DNA of 12,749 bases, from NCBI GenBank assembly GCA_029785235.1, contig JAFMAA010000023.1, positions 1 through 12,749 of the forward strand, given 5' to 3'. This DNA comes from Nitrososphaerota archaeon. GTDB taxonomy: Archaea > Thermoproteota > Nitrososphaeria > Nitrososphaerales > UBA183. This document shows positions 1-7,520 of the stretch, one piece after another; position 1 is the first letter of the stretch, and every line of letters begins with the position of its first letter. A model generated the notes under the pieces. It saw only the letters and a program-made list of their open reading frames with translations, was not told where the DNA came from and did not search any database. The position numbers and the translations under genes are program-made.

Positions 1-339
1 CAGAAGATGGAACATCCGTACTACGGGAAGATGAAGTTCCCGGACGACCTCGACAGGCCGGCCAGGACCGTGATGGCGACCCAGTTCAACGCGTCGAGGG
101 AGACGATGGTGATAGAGACCCAGCACAATGGCAAGAAGGCGTACAGGAAGCCGACCGTCAGGGAATGCGCCTCGCTCCAGTGCTACCCAATCAACTACAC
201 CTTCGCCGGGAACACGGCCACCACGAAGTACAAGCTGGTCGGGAACTCGGTCCCCTCGAGGCTGTCGGCCGCCGTCGCAAGGGCAATCTTGGTCGAGGCA
301 GGCGCGAAGGTGCCGGTTCAGCCCCTAATCCGCGTCTAG
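1..339 (+). CDS. C5-cytosine DNA methyltransferase, C-terminal part (5' end outside window)
   Basis: The frame is open from the first base, so the gene begins upstream; the ATG at 7 is internal. What remains is the end of a Dcm-type enzyme, which transfers a methyl group from S-adenosylmethionine to carbon 5 of cytosine in a specific site. Visible are the late target-recognition part (ARTV, then SRE), motif IX as RECASLQCYP (bases 160-189) and motif X as GNSVPSRLSAA (about 241-273), the two conserved elements that end this family. The catalytic PC and ENV motifs must lie upstream. The stop TAG shares the palindrome CTAG (336-339) with the stop of the convergent gene. Vsr, the usual companion of C5 methylation, lies about 700 bases away on the other strand. 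In class 2 DISARM the methylase (DrmMII) is also a C5 enzyme, so this could be that component, but the gene is not joined to drmABC. Confidence 0.88.
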   Translation, partial: QKMEHPYYGKMKFPDDLDRPARTVMATQFNASRETMVIETQHNGKKAYRKPTVRECASLQCYPINYTFAGNTATTKYKLVGNSVPSRLSAAVARAILVEAGAKVPVQPLIRV

Positions 340-1112
340 TGCCTGATGGACTGGCCAGCCTGGCTCCTGGTGGCTCCGAGGTGCACCCGGAGGTAGTAGT
401 AGGCCATGGGCATGTAGACGCTGGCCCGGCTGGACGCGGAAGGTCTGCCCATCTTGGTGTACGCCCACAAGTCTCCTCTGTTCGCTTCCTCCGAGGCCAC
501 CCCGAGCATGAGCAAGGCCCCGAGGACGCGTACCGGGATTTTCTCCATCTTGACCTTGTTGTACTTCCATGGCTTCTCCGCGACCTCTCCCGCGTATTTC
601 GCCGCTGGGAAGTGCGCGTTGACCATCTTCCTCGTCCGCCTTACGATGTCTGACGCCATGGCGCCGTGGGATTTCGGGTCCTCGAGGTCCCCCTGCATCG
701 TCGTCGAGTCCGGGACCTTCCCTTTGAGAGACCCCATAAGGTCCGTGACGAACCCTTCAAGCGCTGCCTCCCGGGCCTTCCTGTCAGCTTCCATCCATTC
801 GATGAGCTTCTCGATGGTCGTCACGTGCGCCGGGGCCCAGGTGAGGCATTGCTCCCTGCCCATGCCTGGGGGTATTATTCTCCCAATCCAATCCGCCCAG
901 TGCCTCCTGACGACCTTCGGCCTCGACTCTCCCTCCCTCTGGGCGTGGTCACGGCAGAGCCCGTCCGTTCTCGAGGTCCTGTTGGAGCACCCATTGAGCG
1001 GGGACAGTATGCAGGTTATGTCCTTCTTGTCAGGATTCGCGAGTGCGGGGTTATCATGGGGCTTTCTCCCCCGGTTCGAGAACTCGACCTTGTAGCCTCC
1101 TTCTGACAGCAC
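336..1112 (-). CDS. Unrecognised protein with Cys/His cluster, between vsr and the C5 methylase
   Basis: I do not recognise this family. From the GTG at 1112 the product is about 258 residues. An early Cys/His group (C34, C42, C53, H56 in the context SRTDGLCRDHAQRE) could bind zinc. A charged helical stretch follows (around IEKLIEWMEADRKAREAALE), and then a basic C-terminal half ending in an aromatic segment, YMPMAYYYLRVHL. No signal peptide or membrane segment is visible. The start is uncertain. The frame is open further, with TTG 1199, ATG 1184 and GTG 1157, but those would overlap vsr by 104-146 bases, part of it coding conserved Vsr residues, so I chose the shortest overlap (59 bases). 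Stop codons of this gene and the C5 methylase share CTAG. Its place beside vsr and facing the methylase suggests a restriction-modification role, perhaps the missing restriction enzyme; I see no PD-(D/E)xK, HNH or GIY-YIG motif, so this is inference. Confidence 0.7.
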   Translation of the reverse strand: MLSEGGYKVEFSNRGRKPHDNPALANPDKKDITCILSPLNGCSNRTSRTDGLCRDHAQREGESRPKVVRRHWADWIGRIIPPGMGREQCLTWAPAHVTTIEKLIEWMEADRKAREAALEGFVTDLMGSLKGKVPDSTTMQGDLEDPKSHGAMASDIVRRTRKMVNAHFPAAKYAGEVAEKPWKYNKVKMEKIPVRVLGALLMLGVASEEANRGDLWAYTKMGRPSASSRASVYMPMAYYYLRVHLGATRSQAGQSIRH

Positions 1113-1551
1113 CAGGGCGTCGAAGTACGCCGAGAGCGGCCTTGATTCGTCGAGCACAATCGGCGGGGGCTTCTTCGAGCTCATGCTCCCAGATGACAAC
1201 CACTGACCATCCGGCCGCCTTGAGCTCTACCCTGTTAAGCTTGTCCCGCTCGGCGTTCCTCTTGAACTTCGCTTTCCAATAAGCAGTATGGCTCTTGGGA
1301 AGGGGCAGGTTGCACGTCGGACAGTGATGCCAGAAGCAACCATGAACGAAGGTCGCTAGCTTGTACGACGGGAAGGCCAGGTCAGCCCTTACTCTGCCTA
1401 TGCGATGGTTCACCCGGTAGCCAGTTACCCCCAGCTTCCGGAGGGAACTGCGGAGGCGAACTTCGGGGCCCGTGTCAACGCCCCTGTTTGCCGTCATTAC
1501 GTTATGCACCGCCAACGAACTGGCCGGTGGGATGCGTCTGTCTGTCGCCAC
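1054..1551 (-). CDS. vsr: Vsr, very-short-patch mismatch repair endonuclease
   Basis: Vsr nicks DNA 5' of the T in T:G mismatches that arise when 5-methylcytosine deaminates, so it protects sites modified by a C5 methylase. The 165-residue frame carries the family pattern: PPASS near the N-terminus, NRGVDTGPE (E30), GYRVNHRIGRVRADLAFP with the metal-binding Asp D57, then FVHGCFWHHCPTC (H70, C72, H75, C77, C80; catalytic His and zinc-type ligands), KRNAERD and the terminal strand VVVIWEHEL. E. coli Vsr has Thr where V69 stands here. GTG 1551 is preferred over ATG 1497 because the PPASS segment before the ATG is typical of the family. The last 35 or so residues are Arg-rich and overlap the next gene. 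It is divergent from the Dam-type methylase and shares its A/T-rich promoter. Confidence 0.93.
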   Translation of the reverse strand: MATDRRIPPASSLAVHNVMTANRGVDTGPEVRLRSSLRKLGVTGYRVNHRIGRVRADLAFPSYKLATFVHGCFWHHCPTCNLPLPKSHTAYWKAKFKRNAERDKLNRVELKAAGWSVVVIWEHELEEAPADCARRIKAALGVLRRPGAVRRRLQGRVLEPGEKAP

Positions 1552-1584
1552 GACTCGTCGGAGGGGGATGAATCATTGATTGAG

Positions 1585-1592
1585 ATAAATAT
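1585..1592. promoter_or_regulatory. Bidirectional TATA-like box between vsr and the Dam-type methylase
   Basis: The octamer ATAAATAT reads ATATTTAT on the other strand, so it resembles an archaeal TATA box in both directions. Rightward, a start about 26 bases from its centre falls on GTG 1614 and would give a leaderless methylase mRNA. Leftward, the same spacing gives a leader of about 11 bases before the vsr GTG at 1551. No other A/T-rich element occurs between the two genes. Promoter use is inferred from spacing. Confidence 0.5.
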
Positions 1593-1613
1593 GGTCCGTA
1601 TCTCACGTTGTGC

Positions 1614-2498
1614 GTGCTGCAGTCACAACAGCTCGTTCAGTACAATCTGTCAAGAGCCAAGCCATTCCTGAAATGGGCGGGCGGGAAGAGCCGGCTTCTG
1701 GAGGAAATCGAACAGTTCCTGCCTCCAGCTGACATCCGCCAACGATACCACGAGCCATTCTTGGGCGGAGGCGCCATGTTCTTCCATCTGAATCCTGAGC
1801 ATGCGTGGCTCTCTGACAAAGTTAGAGACCTGATAACCACATATCGAACTGTGCGTGACAGAGTCGACGAACTCATTGATACTCTGCGTGACTATGAGGG
1901 TCTACACGGCAAGGAGGGGAAGAGCTTCTACGAACAAGTCCGGGCCCAAAAGCCAACGGACCTAACTCCTGTCAAGAAAGCTGCAAGATTCGTATATCTG
2001 AATAAGACTTGTTACAACGGCATTTACCGAGTCAACAACGAAGGCGAATTCAACGTGCCTATGGGTCGCTATGAGCGACCTAGAATACTCGATGAACCTA
2101 CATTGAGGACGGCTAGCGCGGCCCTGAAAAGCACCAGCATACAGCCATTCGACTACGCGAAGGCTCTCTCGTCGGTCAAGAGAGGCGATTTCGTCTATCT
2201 GGATCCGCCGTATTGGGGAAGATACACAAGCTATCATCAAGACGGGTTCGGACCGGAAAGGCAAGGAGAGCTTGCCCGACTGTGCCGAAAGCTCAGTTCG
2301 AGGGGCGCTTACCTGATGATGAATAATGGAGCTGATGAGGAGATTACCAAGCTTTACGATGGGTTCAGAATAATCAACTTGCGGAGCCGGGTGTTCCTTA
2401 GCGGCAAATTAAAGGGACGAAGGATTGTGGGAGAGTTTCTGATTTTGAACTACGATTCCGACAGGTTCGAACTCGTCAAATCGGCGTCCCGTGCCTGA
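1614..2498 (+). CDS. Dam-type (D12 class) DNA adenine-N6 methyltransferase
   Basis: This enzyme methylates the N6 position of adenine in a short DNA site, using S-adenosylmethionine. Motif order is that of the Dam/DpnII (alpha, D12) group: PFLKWAGGKSRLL (about 17-29, motif X), EPFLGGGAMFF (47-57, motif I), LSDKVRDLITTYRTV, FVYLNKTCYNGIYRVN with the family's NKT..NG..R signature, then YLDPPYW (DPPY 197-200, catalytic motif IV). The length of 294 residues is normal for the group and it looks intact. I chose GTG 1614 because it sits about 26 bases after the TATA-like box; TTG 1608 is the alternative. Its tail overlaps the convergent drmC tail by 23 bases. It may supply self-marking for the DISARM-like genes (class 1 DISARM uses an adenine methylase, though a larger one) or be an independent modification enzyme. 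The recognition site cannot be read from the sequence. Confidence 0.93.
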   Translation: MLQSQQLVQYNLSRAKPFLKWAGGKSRLLEEIEQFLPPADIRQRYHEPFLGGGAMFFHLNPEHAWLSDKVRDLITTYRTVRDRVDELIDTLRDYEGLHGKEGKSFYEQVRAQKPTDLTPVKKAARFVYLNKTCYNGIYRVNNEGEFNVPMGRYERPRILDEPTLRTASAALKSTSIQPFDYAKALSSVKRGDFVYLDPPYWGRYTSYHQDGFGPERQGELARLCRKLSSRGAYLMMNNGADEEITKLYDGFRIINLRSRVFLSGKLKGRRIVGEFLILNYDSDRFELVKSASRA

Positions 2499-3219
2499 AG
2501 ATGGTCTCGAAGATGGAAGCGAGCTGTTCAGACGCCTCTCTTTCCCGAACGAACACGCCCAGCTCTACGTTGTAATACAGACTTCTCTCGTTGAGATTGG
2601 CGGACGTGACTATCGCGTTCGACCTGTCGACACAAATGAACTTCGCATGGACTTGATACATTTGAACTCCACGCTGGACCATTTTCAAGGTCCTGGCCTC
2701 GAAGCCTGGGCGCTCCTCCTTCAGCCTGGCTAAAGTATTCGACGGAGAGTCTGTGAGAACCTTCCAAGCCACATCCTTCTTTGCGAGCCGAACCAGTGGG
2801 ACCAGAGTCGCATCGATGAATGGCGAGCACGCCAACACTTCCCGCTCGGCGCCTCCAATCAGGTCTGCGAGCGCCTCCGGGAGGTCCGTGACAGATGATC
2901 CGACCACCGAATCTCGGATTCCCCTTGGAGCGACGAGGACGATGTCAAGCCTTGGAATAACCGGATCCTTATGTGGCTCACCACTCCTGAGATACTTCAG
3001 ATAAGTCCGTCCCGCCCTCGTGATGTACCATTTGGCGGAGAGTATCGGCAGCCTGCCCGTCCCCTCCTTCCTCGTTACGAAATTCATCGAGTGTAGCCAA
3101 AGGAGATGAGGCAACATCGGTTCGGACATGCCGGTTTTGTCCCTCATGGCCCTGATGTCAGCCGATCCGAGGGTCGCGAGGGCCTCGAGGACGCGAGGCA
3201 AATGCCCTCGGGTCGACAA
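2476..3219 (-). CDS. drmC: DrmC-like protein: winged helix plus phospholipase D domain
   Basis: This 247-residue protein has a C-terminal phospholipase-D-fold domain with a single HKD motif, H191-x-K193-x4-D198 in VHAKFICVDRSNAIVTSANL, followed by NERSLYYNVELGV as is normal for this superfamily. Single-HKD proteins of the Nuc/BfiI type form the active site as dimers, so a nuclease role is plausible. Before it, PEALADLIGGAEREVLACSPFI is the usual opening strand-helix of the fold. Residues 1-80 look like a winged helix-turn-helix (ADIRAMRDKTGMSEPMLPHL, then a wing and YITRAGRTYLKYL), which would bind DNA. The start TTG 3219 lies one base after the drmB stop, so translation is probably coupled. 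Its position behind helicase and DUF1998 genes matches drmC of DISARM, a component reported as dispensable for defence. Other PLD nucleases would look the same without this context. Confidence 0.8.
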   Translation of the reverse strand: MSTRGHLPRVLEALATLGSADIRAMRDKTGMSEPMLPHLLWLHSMNFVTRKEGTGRLPILSAKWYITRAGRTYLKYLRSGEPHKDPVIPRLDIVLVAPRGIRDSVVGSSVTDLPEALADLIGGAEREVLACSPFIDATLVPLVRLAKKDVAWKVLTDSPSNTLARLKEERPGFEARTLKMVQRGVQMYQVHAKFICVDRSNAIVTSANLNERSLYYNVELGVFVREREASEQLASIFETIFRHGTPI

Positions 3220-3220
3220 C

Positions 3221-4699
3221 TTAGAATCCCCAGGTCATGTCATCGGAATCAATCCCAAAGAGCGGCCCGAGTGCGAATCGGTTCAGGTTCTTGTTGAACT
3301 CATCACAGCCTGCGAGGGCCAGGCAGTATTTGCATCGGTCGTCGCAGGTGCAGTCGCTCAGGGATTCCCTGAGGCGACTCAGATAATCCAGCAGTATGGG
3401 GTCTCCGGACTCTTCGTCGTCTGCAGCTAGGATTGAGCAAGCGCCCAGCCCGCCCGGAGCTCGCTCATATACTAACACTGCGTTCTTGGCGAAGTCGTAT
3501 AGGTACCTGAAGCTGTCAATCGACATGCCTGTAGTTTGCGGCAGGGCCCCCATCAGCGAGTGGCCGACCGAGTGCAGTACCATGTGCCTAAAATCGCGGC
3601 CTGCCGAATCAATCGCGTTCAGGCGGCTGGGGTATTCGGTATGCTCCCGGTAGACCTTCTTCATGAATTCGAGCGACTGCGCGAAATACGCGTCCTTTAG
3701 CCGCATGTAGATGCCGCCGGTGGTCAGCGCGATTCCCGAACGCTTCGCCTTGTAGGTGCGAGTCACATGGAGGCCGTACCGGAAGCCGAGCAGAACCTCT
3801 TTCACCCTGACCGCCGGAGAGAAGCAGAATTCTTCGACCATGCCCAAGTCGATGACGTTGCTGGCGCTCACCTTGCCCGTCAGGTCCTGTCGTTTGACAA
3901 CAATCGAACCTCCAGAATATGTCTGCGCAACGAGCGGTTTGGTGAGGTTTTCGGTGGCCGCGGTGAGGGAGTAGTTCCTGCTGAACAGAGAGTACTGCTT
4001 GTGGCAGTTGTCGCATTCGATTCTGGAGCTGGCCATGATTCTGGCCTTGTCGAGGATGATGTACTTCCTTAGCACCCCACCGTTGCACTCCCGGCAGCGC
4101 ATGTGCCTGTGCTCCTTCCAGGCGCTCCACCCTTCATCCATCATGTTGGGAATCCACACTGTGAACGGCGTCACAGGCGTTGGCCTCCGGTCGTTGTCCG
4201 TCTTCATCACCCAGACAGGAGTCTGCTGCAGCTGACGCCGGCAGCTCGGGCATTTCGGGTACTTGAAGGACCAATCGGTCTGAACCTCCCGTTCGAAGTA
4301 CATGTTTCTGCATGAGGAGCACCAGAAGAGGCAGACGTTGGTGGCATATTCTACTATAGTCTTGTTCAGCTGGCTAACCGGAAACGATTCGCCAATCAAG
4401 GACATCTTAGTATCGTAGTCGTCGATTTCCTTGGCCAGTCCTAGTAAGTCCCGAAGCTTCTGAGCCTCGAGCACCTCGAGGGCGTCCGGGTCGTCCGCGT
4501 ATTTTTCTTCGTAGCTTTCCAGGAGGGTCCTGAGTTCGTCTTCTCGAACCGAGAGAGCGCTTTTGAAGTCAAGGTATTTCGTGCGGTACAGAGTGCCTTT
4601 GAACTGGTAATACCCCGAAGCGTAGACGCCTTCCTGGTCAGGCTGAAAGAAGGTCTCCAACGCTTTGGAGGCTTCGACCTCGTTGAGTTTGCTAGGCAT
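3221..4699 (-). CDS. drmB: DrmB-like DUF1998 protein
   Basis: DrmB partners the helicase DrmA in DISARM, where the complex engages and unwinds foreign DNA. This 492-residue protein ends in a clear DUF1998 domain: MVLHSVGHSLMGALPQTTG (about 373-391), NAVLVYERAPGGLGA (406-420), and a cysteine cluster C450, C452, C456, C459, C465 followed by NKNLNR. The middle has four CxxC pairs (C127/C130, C150/C153, C202/C205, C229/C232), enough for two zinc ribbons. The N-terminal 110 residues are acidic and helical. The ATG overlaps the end of drmA by 8 bases and drmC follows after 1 base, so the three are one translationally coupled operon. The protein is shorter than the roughly 600-residue bacterial DrmB I remember. 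DUF1998 also occurs in MrfA/YprA and Druantia proteins, but there it is usually fused to the helicase; a stand-alone DUF1998 gene directly after the helicase favours DISARM. Confidence 0.82.
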   Translation of the reverse strand: MPSKLNEVEASKALETFFQPDQEGVYASGYYQFKGTLYRTKYLDFKSALSVREDELRTLLESYEEKYADDPDALEVLEAQKLRDLLGLAKEIDDYDTKMSLIGESFPVSQLNKTIVEYATNVCLFWCSSCRNMYFEREVQTDWSFKYPKCPSCRRQLQQTPVWVMKTDNDRRPTPVTPFTVWIPNMMDEGWSAWKEHRHMRCRECNGGVLRKYIILDKARIMASSRIECDNCHKQYSLFSRNYSLTAATENLTKPLVAQTYSGGSIVVKRQDLTGKVSASNVIDLGMVEEFCFSPAVRVKEVLLGFRYGLHVTRTYKAKRSGIALTTGGIYMRLKDAYFAQSLEFMKKVYREHTEYPSRLNAIDSAGRDFRHMVLHSVGHSLMGALPQTTGMSIDSFRYLYDFAKNAVLVYERAPGGLGACSILAADDEESGDPILLDYLSRLRESLSDCTCDDRCKYCLALAGCDEFNKNLNRFALGPLFGIDSDDMTWGF

Positions 4700-7418
4700 C
4701 GCGCTCTCCCTTGATTTGTCTGAGTAGCTCTACGTCGCTTCGACTGAGCCCTGCTCGCCGATACTGATAGTCCTTGCTCGGCCTGCCGCGGCCACCTGCG
4801 TCATACCTGGGATTCCGCGCACCCTGACCTCCTCCCCCGTCGAAGAGTACCTCGACGGAGTCCTCCACCTTCCTCAGGTCAGAAAGGTGAAGCTTGTCTT
4901 GGAGCGCATCGGCGATAGGGCTCCCAGGGGGAACGAGGCCGATTGTTTCCGCCTTGATTAAGCTGGCAGCTAGCGAGGGTCCCGCATCTCCCCAGAGCTC
5001 CTTGAGGTATTCTACTACGCGGGCGTCCGGGCTCCCAGCTTGGAATTGCTTGATAATCGAATCGACATCGAGCCCGAGGACGTTTGCGGAATCATAAACC
5101 GAAGCGACTGTCTGCTTGCTCATTATGACGGGGTTGTCCTCTGGGAAGGGAGGATACTCGATGAACTTGGTCGGGTCGCGGGATATCCTGATGGAGTTCC
5201 GGAAGTAGAACAGGTCGATTGGGTCCACAGGGTTCAGCAGGTTAAGAATCAGCGCGTCGTTGTTCCTTCCTGCCCGCCCCATCCGTTGGAGGTAGTTGTT
5301 GAAGTTGAAGGGCGCGCCGTACAAGATAAGGCCGTCCAAATCTTTGAAATCTACTCCGACCTCTAGCGTCGAGGTGGCCACCAAGACCCTGATTTGACCC
5401 TCGTTGAACTTTTCCTCGATGTCCGCTCTCTGTTGTTTGGTTAGGTTCGAATTGTGACCGTCCAGCTGATCCAGCAGGGGTGCCATTGCTGGTTCTGCTG
5501 ACACCCTAAACCTCACATTGTTTAGCACCATGTCGCACATGGGAAGGGTCTTGACGAAGGTAAGCATCCTGAGTTCGGTGGACTCGAGCGCTTCGATGAT
5601 TGAGTAGCCGGCCGTATCTATCATCCTGTATGCCCTCGGGGAAGCGAAGACCACCGCCTTTGAGACGCCTCCCGAGTAGTCGTACTCCTCTTCGGTCGCC
5701 TCGACGGCTGCGACCTCTTCCCCGAAGAACTCCCTTCCGAAGCTCTTGGGGTTCTTGATTGTGGCTGAAGTGGCGACGTATTGCATAGATTCTGGCGATA
5801 TGCTGCTGTTGGTAGAGTAGCGTTTCACTGCTGCTTCCAAGCGCCCTAGCAGAAGGGACACATTCCCTCCGAAGATGCTCTGGAAGAGGTGGAGTTCGTC
5901 CAGAATGACCATTTGTGGAGTAATAGCCGGCCTCAGGTCGACGGCCCTCGTTGGAGACTGGCACTTGCTGCATACTTTTTCGGAGTCCTCTGCAATCCTG
6001 CCACAGGATTCGCATGCCCTTACTGAGCCCACTTTGCCGAACAAGGCGTGGCGCTTCGGGTCGTTCAGCAAGATCCAGTTTACCACGTCTGGAGTACAGA
6101 TTAGTATGTCAGGAAGGGAGAGGTTGACACTGTACCTGTCAAGAAGCAGGAACGGGTACGCCTCGCCGCACATCTTGCAGGCCAAGGACCTCCTGCCCCT
6201 ATCGTAGACGAGCCTGACCTGGCCCGACCGGAGCGAACCACTCTCGAGACTCTCGTCATGGAGCACGCATCGAAGCGCCATTGGTATGCCCAGAGCTATG
6301 TTTTCCTCAATGTCCCCATGATACACCCCGATCGTTATTGGGTCCTTCCTGCCTTTGTTGAGCCAATACAGCACCTCCAGAATCCTTTGGAGTTGGTCGG
6401 TGGCCAGAGCCTTTGTTGGGTAGAAGAAGAGCGCCTTGACTCCAGGTTTGTTCTCGTCTTTAATCCGCAGGATTTCGTTGATAACCGGGAAGAGGAACGC
6501 TTCTGTCTTCCCCGCTGCAGTTCGGGCTGTGACCACGACAGGGCTTCTTGAAGCTCTGAGTTGGTGCATGATTTCCTTAATCGCCCTTTCCTGGAAACCG
6601 TATAGTGTCCACCCCCTCCCCTCGAATTGAGTCCTCAGGTACGCCAGCATCTCCGGGTGTAGAGTAGCTCCTGTTTCCGTCTCAATCGACCTTCCGATTT
6701 GGTCGATGCCTTTCCCGCTGCTCCTGACTGCGGGGACCCTTACCTCGGAGATTAGATAGTCCCTGAAGCGGACGGAGTCTCCGCCTTCCTCTCCCAGAAT
6801 TGGTAGAAGCCCGTACCCCTTCACTTCGTCTAGCCGCGTCTGCAGTACCCCGTTGGCCCTTTCTTTGACCTGGAAGTCGAGCAGGTGGCCGAACTCGAAA
6901 CTGCCCTGGTCATCTCTTAGCCGGTCAGATGTGGTCAAGTTCGCCATCTTGAAAATCACGCGCCTGCCATTGGCGGATTCTTTGATGTCCTTGACTACTC
7001 TGATTACCAGTTCTCTGGCCTCCTTCCCCATGGTCACAGGGATATGGAGTAGCGCGTCTCGGTTCGGATGCTTGTCCGCCTGTCCAGCTTCACTCTCGAG
7101 CGCGAAGTCGGTTTCGAGAGAGGCGCTCCCAGCCTCCTTGACGATGTTCAGATTCACCTGGACATAATCGTCGAATCCAACCCTAACCTTGAAGTCTATC
7201 GAAGTGGTGTAGACCGAGTTGCTCGCCGAAGTATCCTCTAGGATGTACCCAACTTCGTTCTTGGACTCTATCTCCCAGGTCCTTGGCACCCCTTCTTCGA
7301 ACACCGCTGGGAGAATCCTGAAGTGAGGCTTGGTCTCAAGCCTGATGTCGGATAGCCTATCCATGAGGCCTTCCGCCTCAATGACATACGGGCTACGCGC
7401 CGTGTCGATGACTGACAA
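4692..7418 (-). CDS. drmA: DrmA-like superfamily 2 helicase
   Basis: This 908-residue protein is an SF2 ATP-dependent helicase. In order: an N-terminal 240-residue region rich in predicted strands, then YGFQERAIKEI (Q-motif region), motif I as ARTAAGKTE (K304; the usual APTGSGKT is altered), FFYPTKALATDQ (Ia), ICTPDVVNW (Ib), DELH (507-510, motif II), SAT (551-553, motif III), VLVATSTLEVGVDF (motif V) and QRMGRAGR (711-718, motif VI). Three CxxC pairs (C414/C417, C469/C472, C483/C486) lie before motif II, a zinc-binding insertion within the first RecA domain. The C-terminal 60 residues include a Gly-rich linker. The start is TTG 7418, directly after an in-frame stop; ATG 7364 is an alternative. 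GGAG stands 11 bases before the TTG, and a TATA-like GTATAAC lies about 30 bases upstream. Separation from the DUF1998 gene and the drmA-drmB-drmC order support DISARM over MrfA/YprA. It is shorter than bacterial DrmA proteins as I know them. Confidence 0.85.
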   Translation of the reverse strand: MSVIDTARSPYVIEAEGLMDRLSDIRLETKPHFRILPAVFEEGVPRTWEIESKNEVGYILEDTSASNSVYTTSIDFKVRVGFDDYVQVNLNIVKEAGSASLETDFALESEAGQADKHPNRDALLHIPVTMGKEARELVIRVVKDIKESANGRRVIFKMANLTTSDRLRDDQGSFEFGHLLDFQVKERANGVLQTRLDEVKGYGLLPILGEEGGDSVRFRDYLISEVRVPAVRSSGKGIDQIGRSIETETGATLHPEMLAYLRTQFEGRGWTLYGFQERAIKEIMHQLRASRSPVVVTARTAAGKTEAFLFPVINEILRIKDENKPGVKALFFYPTKALATDQLQRILEVLYWLNKGRKDPITIGVYHGDIEENIALGIPMALRCVLHDESLESGSLRSGQVRLVYDRGRRSLACKMCGEAYPFLLLDRYSVNLSLPDILICTPDVVNWILLNDPKRHALFGKVGSVRACESCGRIAEDSEKVCSKCQSPTRAVDLRPAITPQMVILDELHLFQSIFGGNVSLLLGRLEAAVKRYSTNSSISPESMQYVATSATIKNPKSFGREFFGEEVAAVEATEEEYDYSGGVSKAVVFASPRAYRMIDTAGYSIIEALESTELRMLTFVKTLPMCDMVLNNVRFRVSAEPAMAPLLDQLDGHNSNLTKQQRADIEEKFNEGQIRVLVATSTLEVGVDFKDLDGLILYGAPFNFNNYLQRMGRAGRNNDALILNLLNPVDPIDLFYFRNSIRISRDPTKFIEYPPFPEDNPVIMSKQTVASVYDSANVLGLDVDSIIKQFQAGSPDARVVEYLKELWGDAGPSLAASLIKAETIGLVPPGSPIADALQDKLHLSDLRKVEDSVEVLFDGGGGQGARNPRYDAGGRGRPSKDYQYRRAGLSRSDVELLRQIKGERDA

Positions 7419-7443
7419 CTAACCCACATCTCCTTGCCCAGGC

Positions 7444-7450
7444 GTTATAC
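7444..7450 (-). promoter_or_regulatory. Putative TATA box of the drmABC operon
   Basis: Read leftward the sequence is GTATAAC, centred about 29 bases from the drmA TTG at 7418, the spacing expected for an archaeal promoter with a very short or absent leader. It is the best A/T element in the 102-base gap to the divergent gene, but it is weak. Confidence 0.35.
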
Positions 7451-7489
7451 GGGTTGCGAGAAACTGGAGCCGCGCTCGTGATTTGACTG

Positions 7490-7497
7490 ATTTATAC
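7490..7497 (+). promoter_or_regulatory. TATA box of the Elf1-like gene
   Basis: ATTTATAC is centred about 27 bases before the ATG at 7521. No Shine-Dalgarno sequence stands before that ATG (CCGAGATAGAGCG), so the mRNA is probably leaderless. About 40 bases separate this box from the opposing drmA box. Confidence 0.55.
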
Positions 7498-7520
7498 TGG
7501 CGCAAACCCGAGATAGAGCG

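Noticed and set aside
1405..1671. Rightward frame across the vsr start, with an ATG at 1591
   Set aside because: It lies opposite vsr, is not protein-like and runs out of frame into the methylase gene.
4692..7418. Reading the helicase as MrfA/YprA or Druantia DruE
   Set aside because: Those usually carry DUF1998 in the same chain; here DUF1998 is a separate coupled gene followed by a PLD gene.
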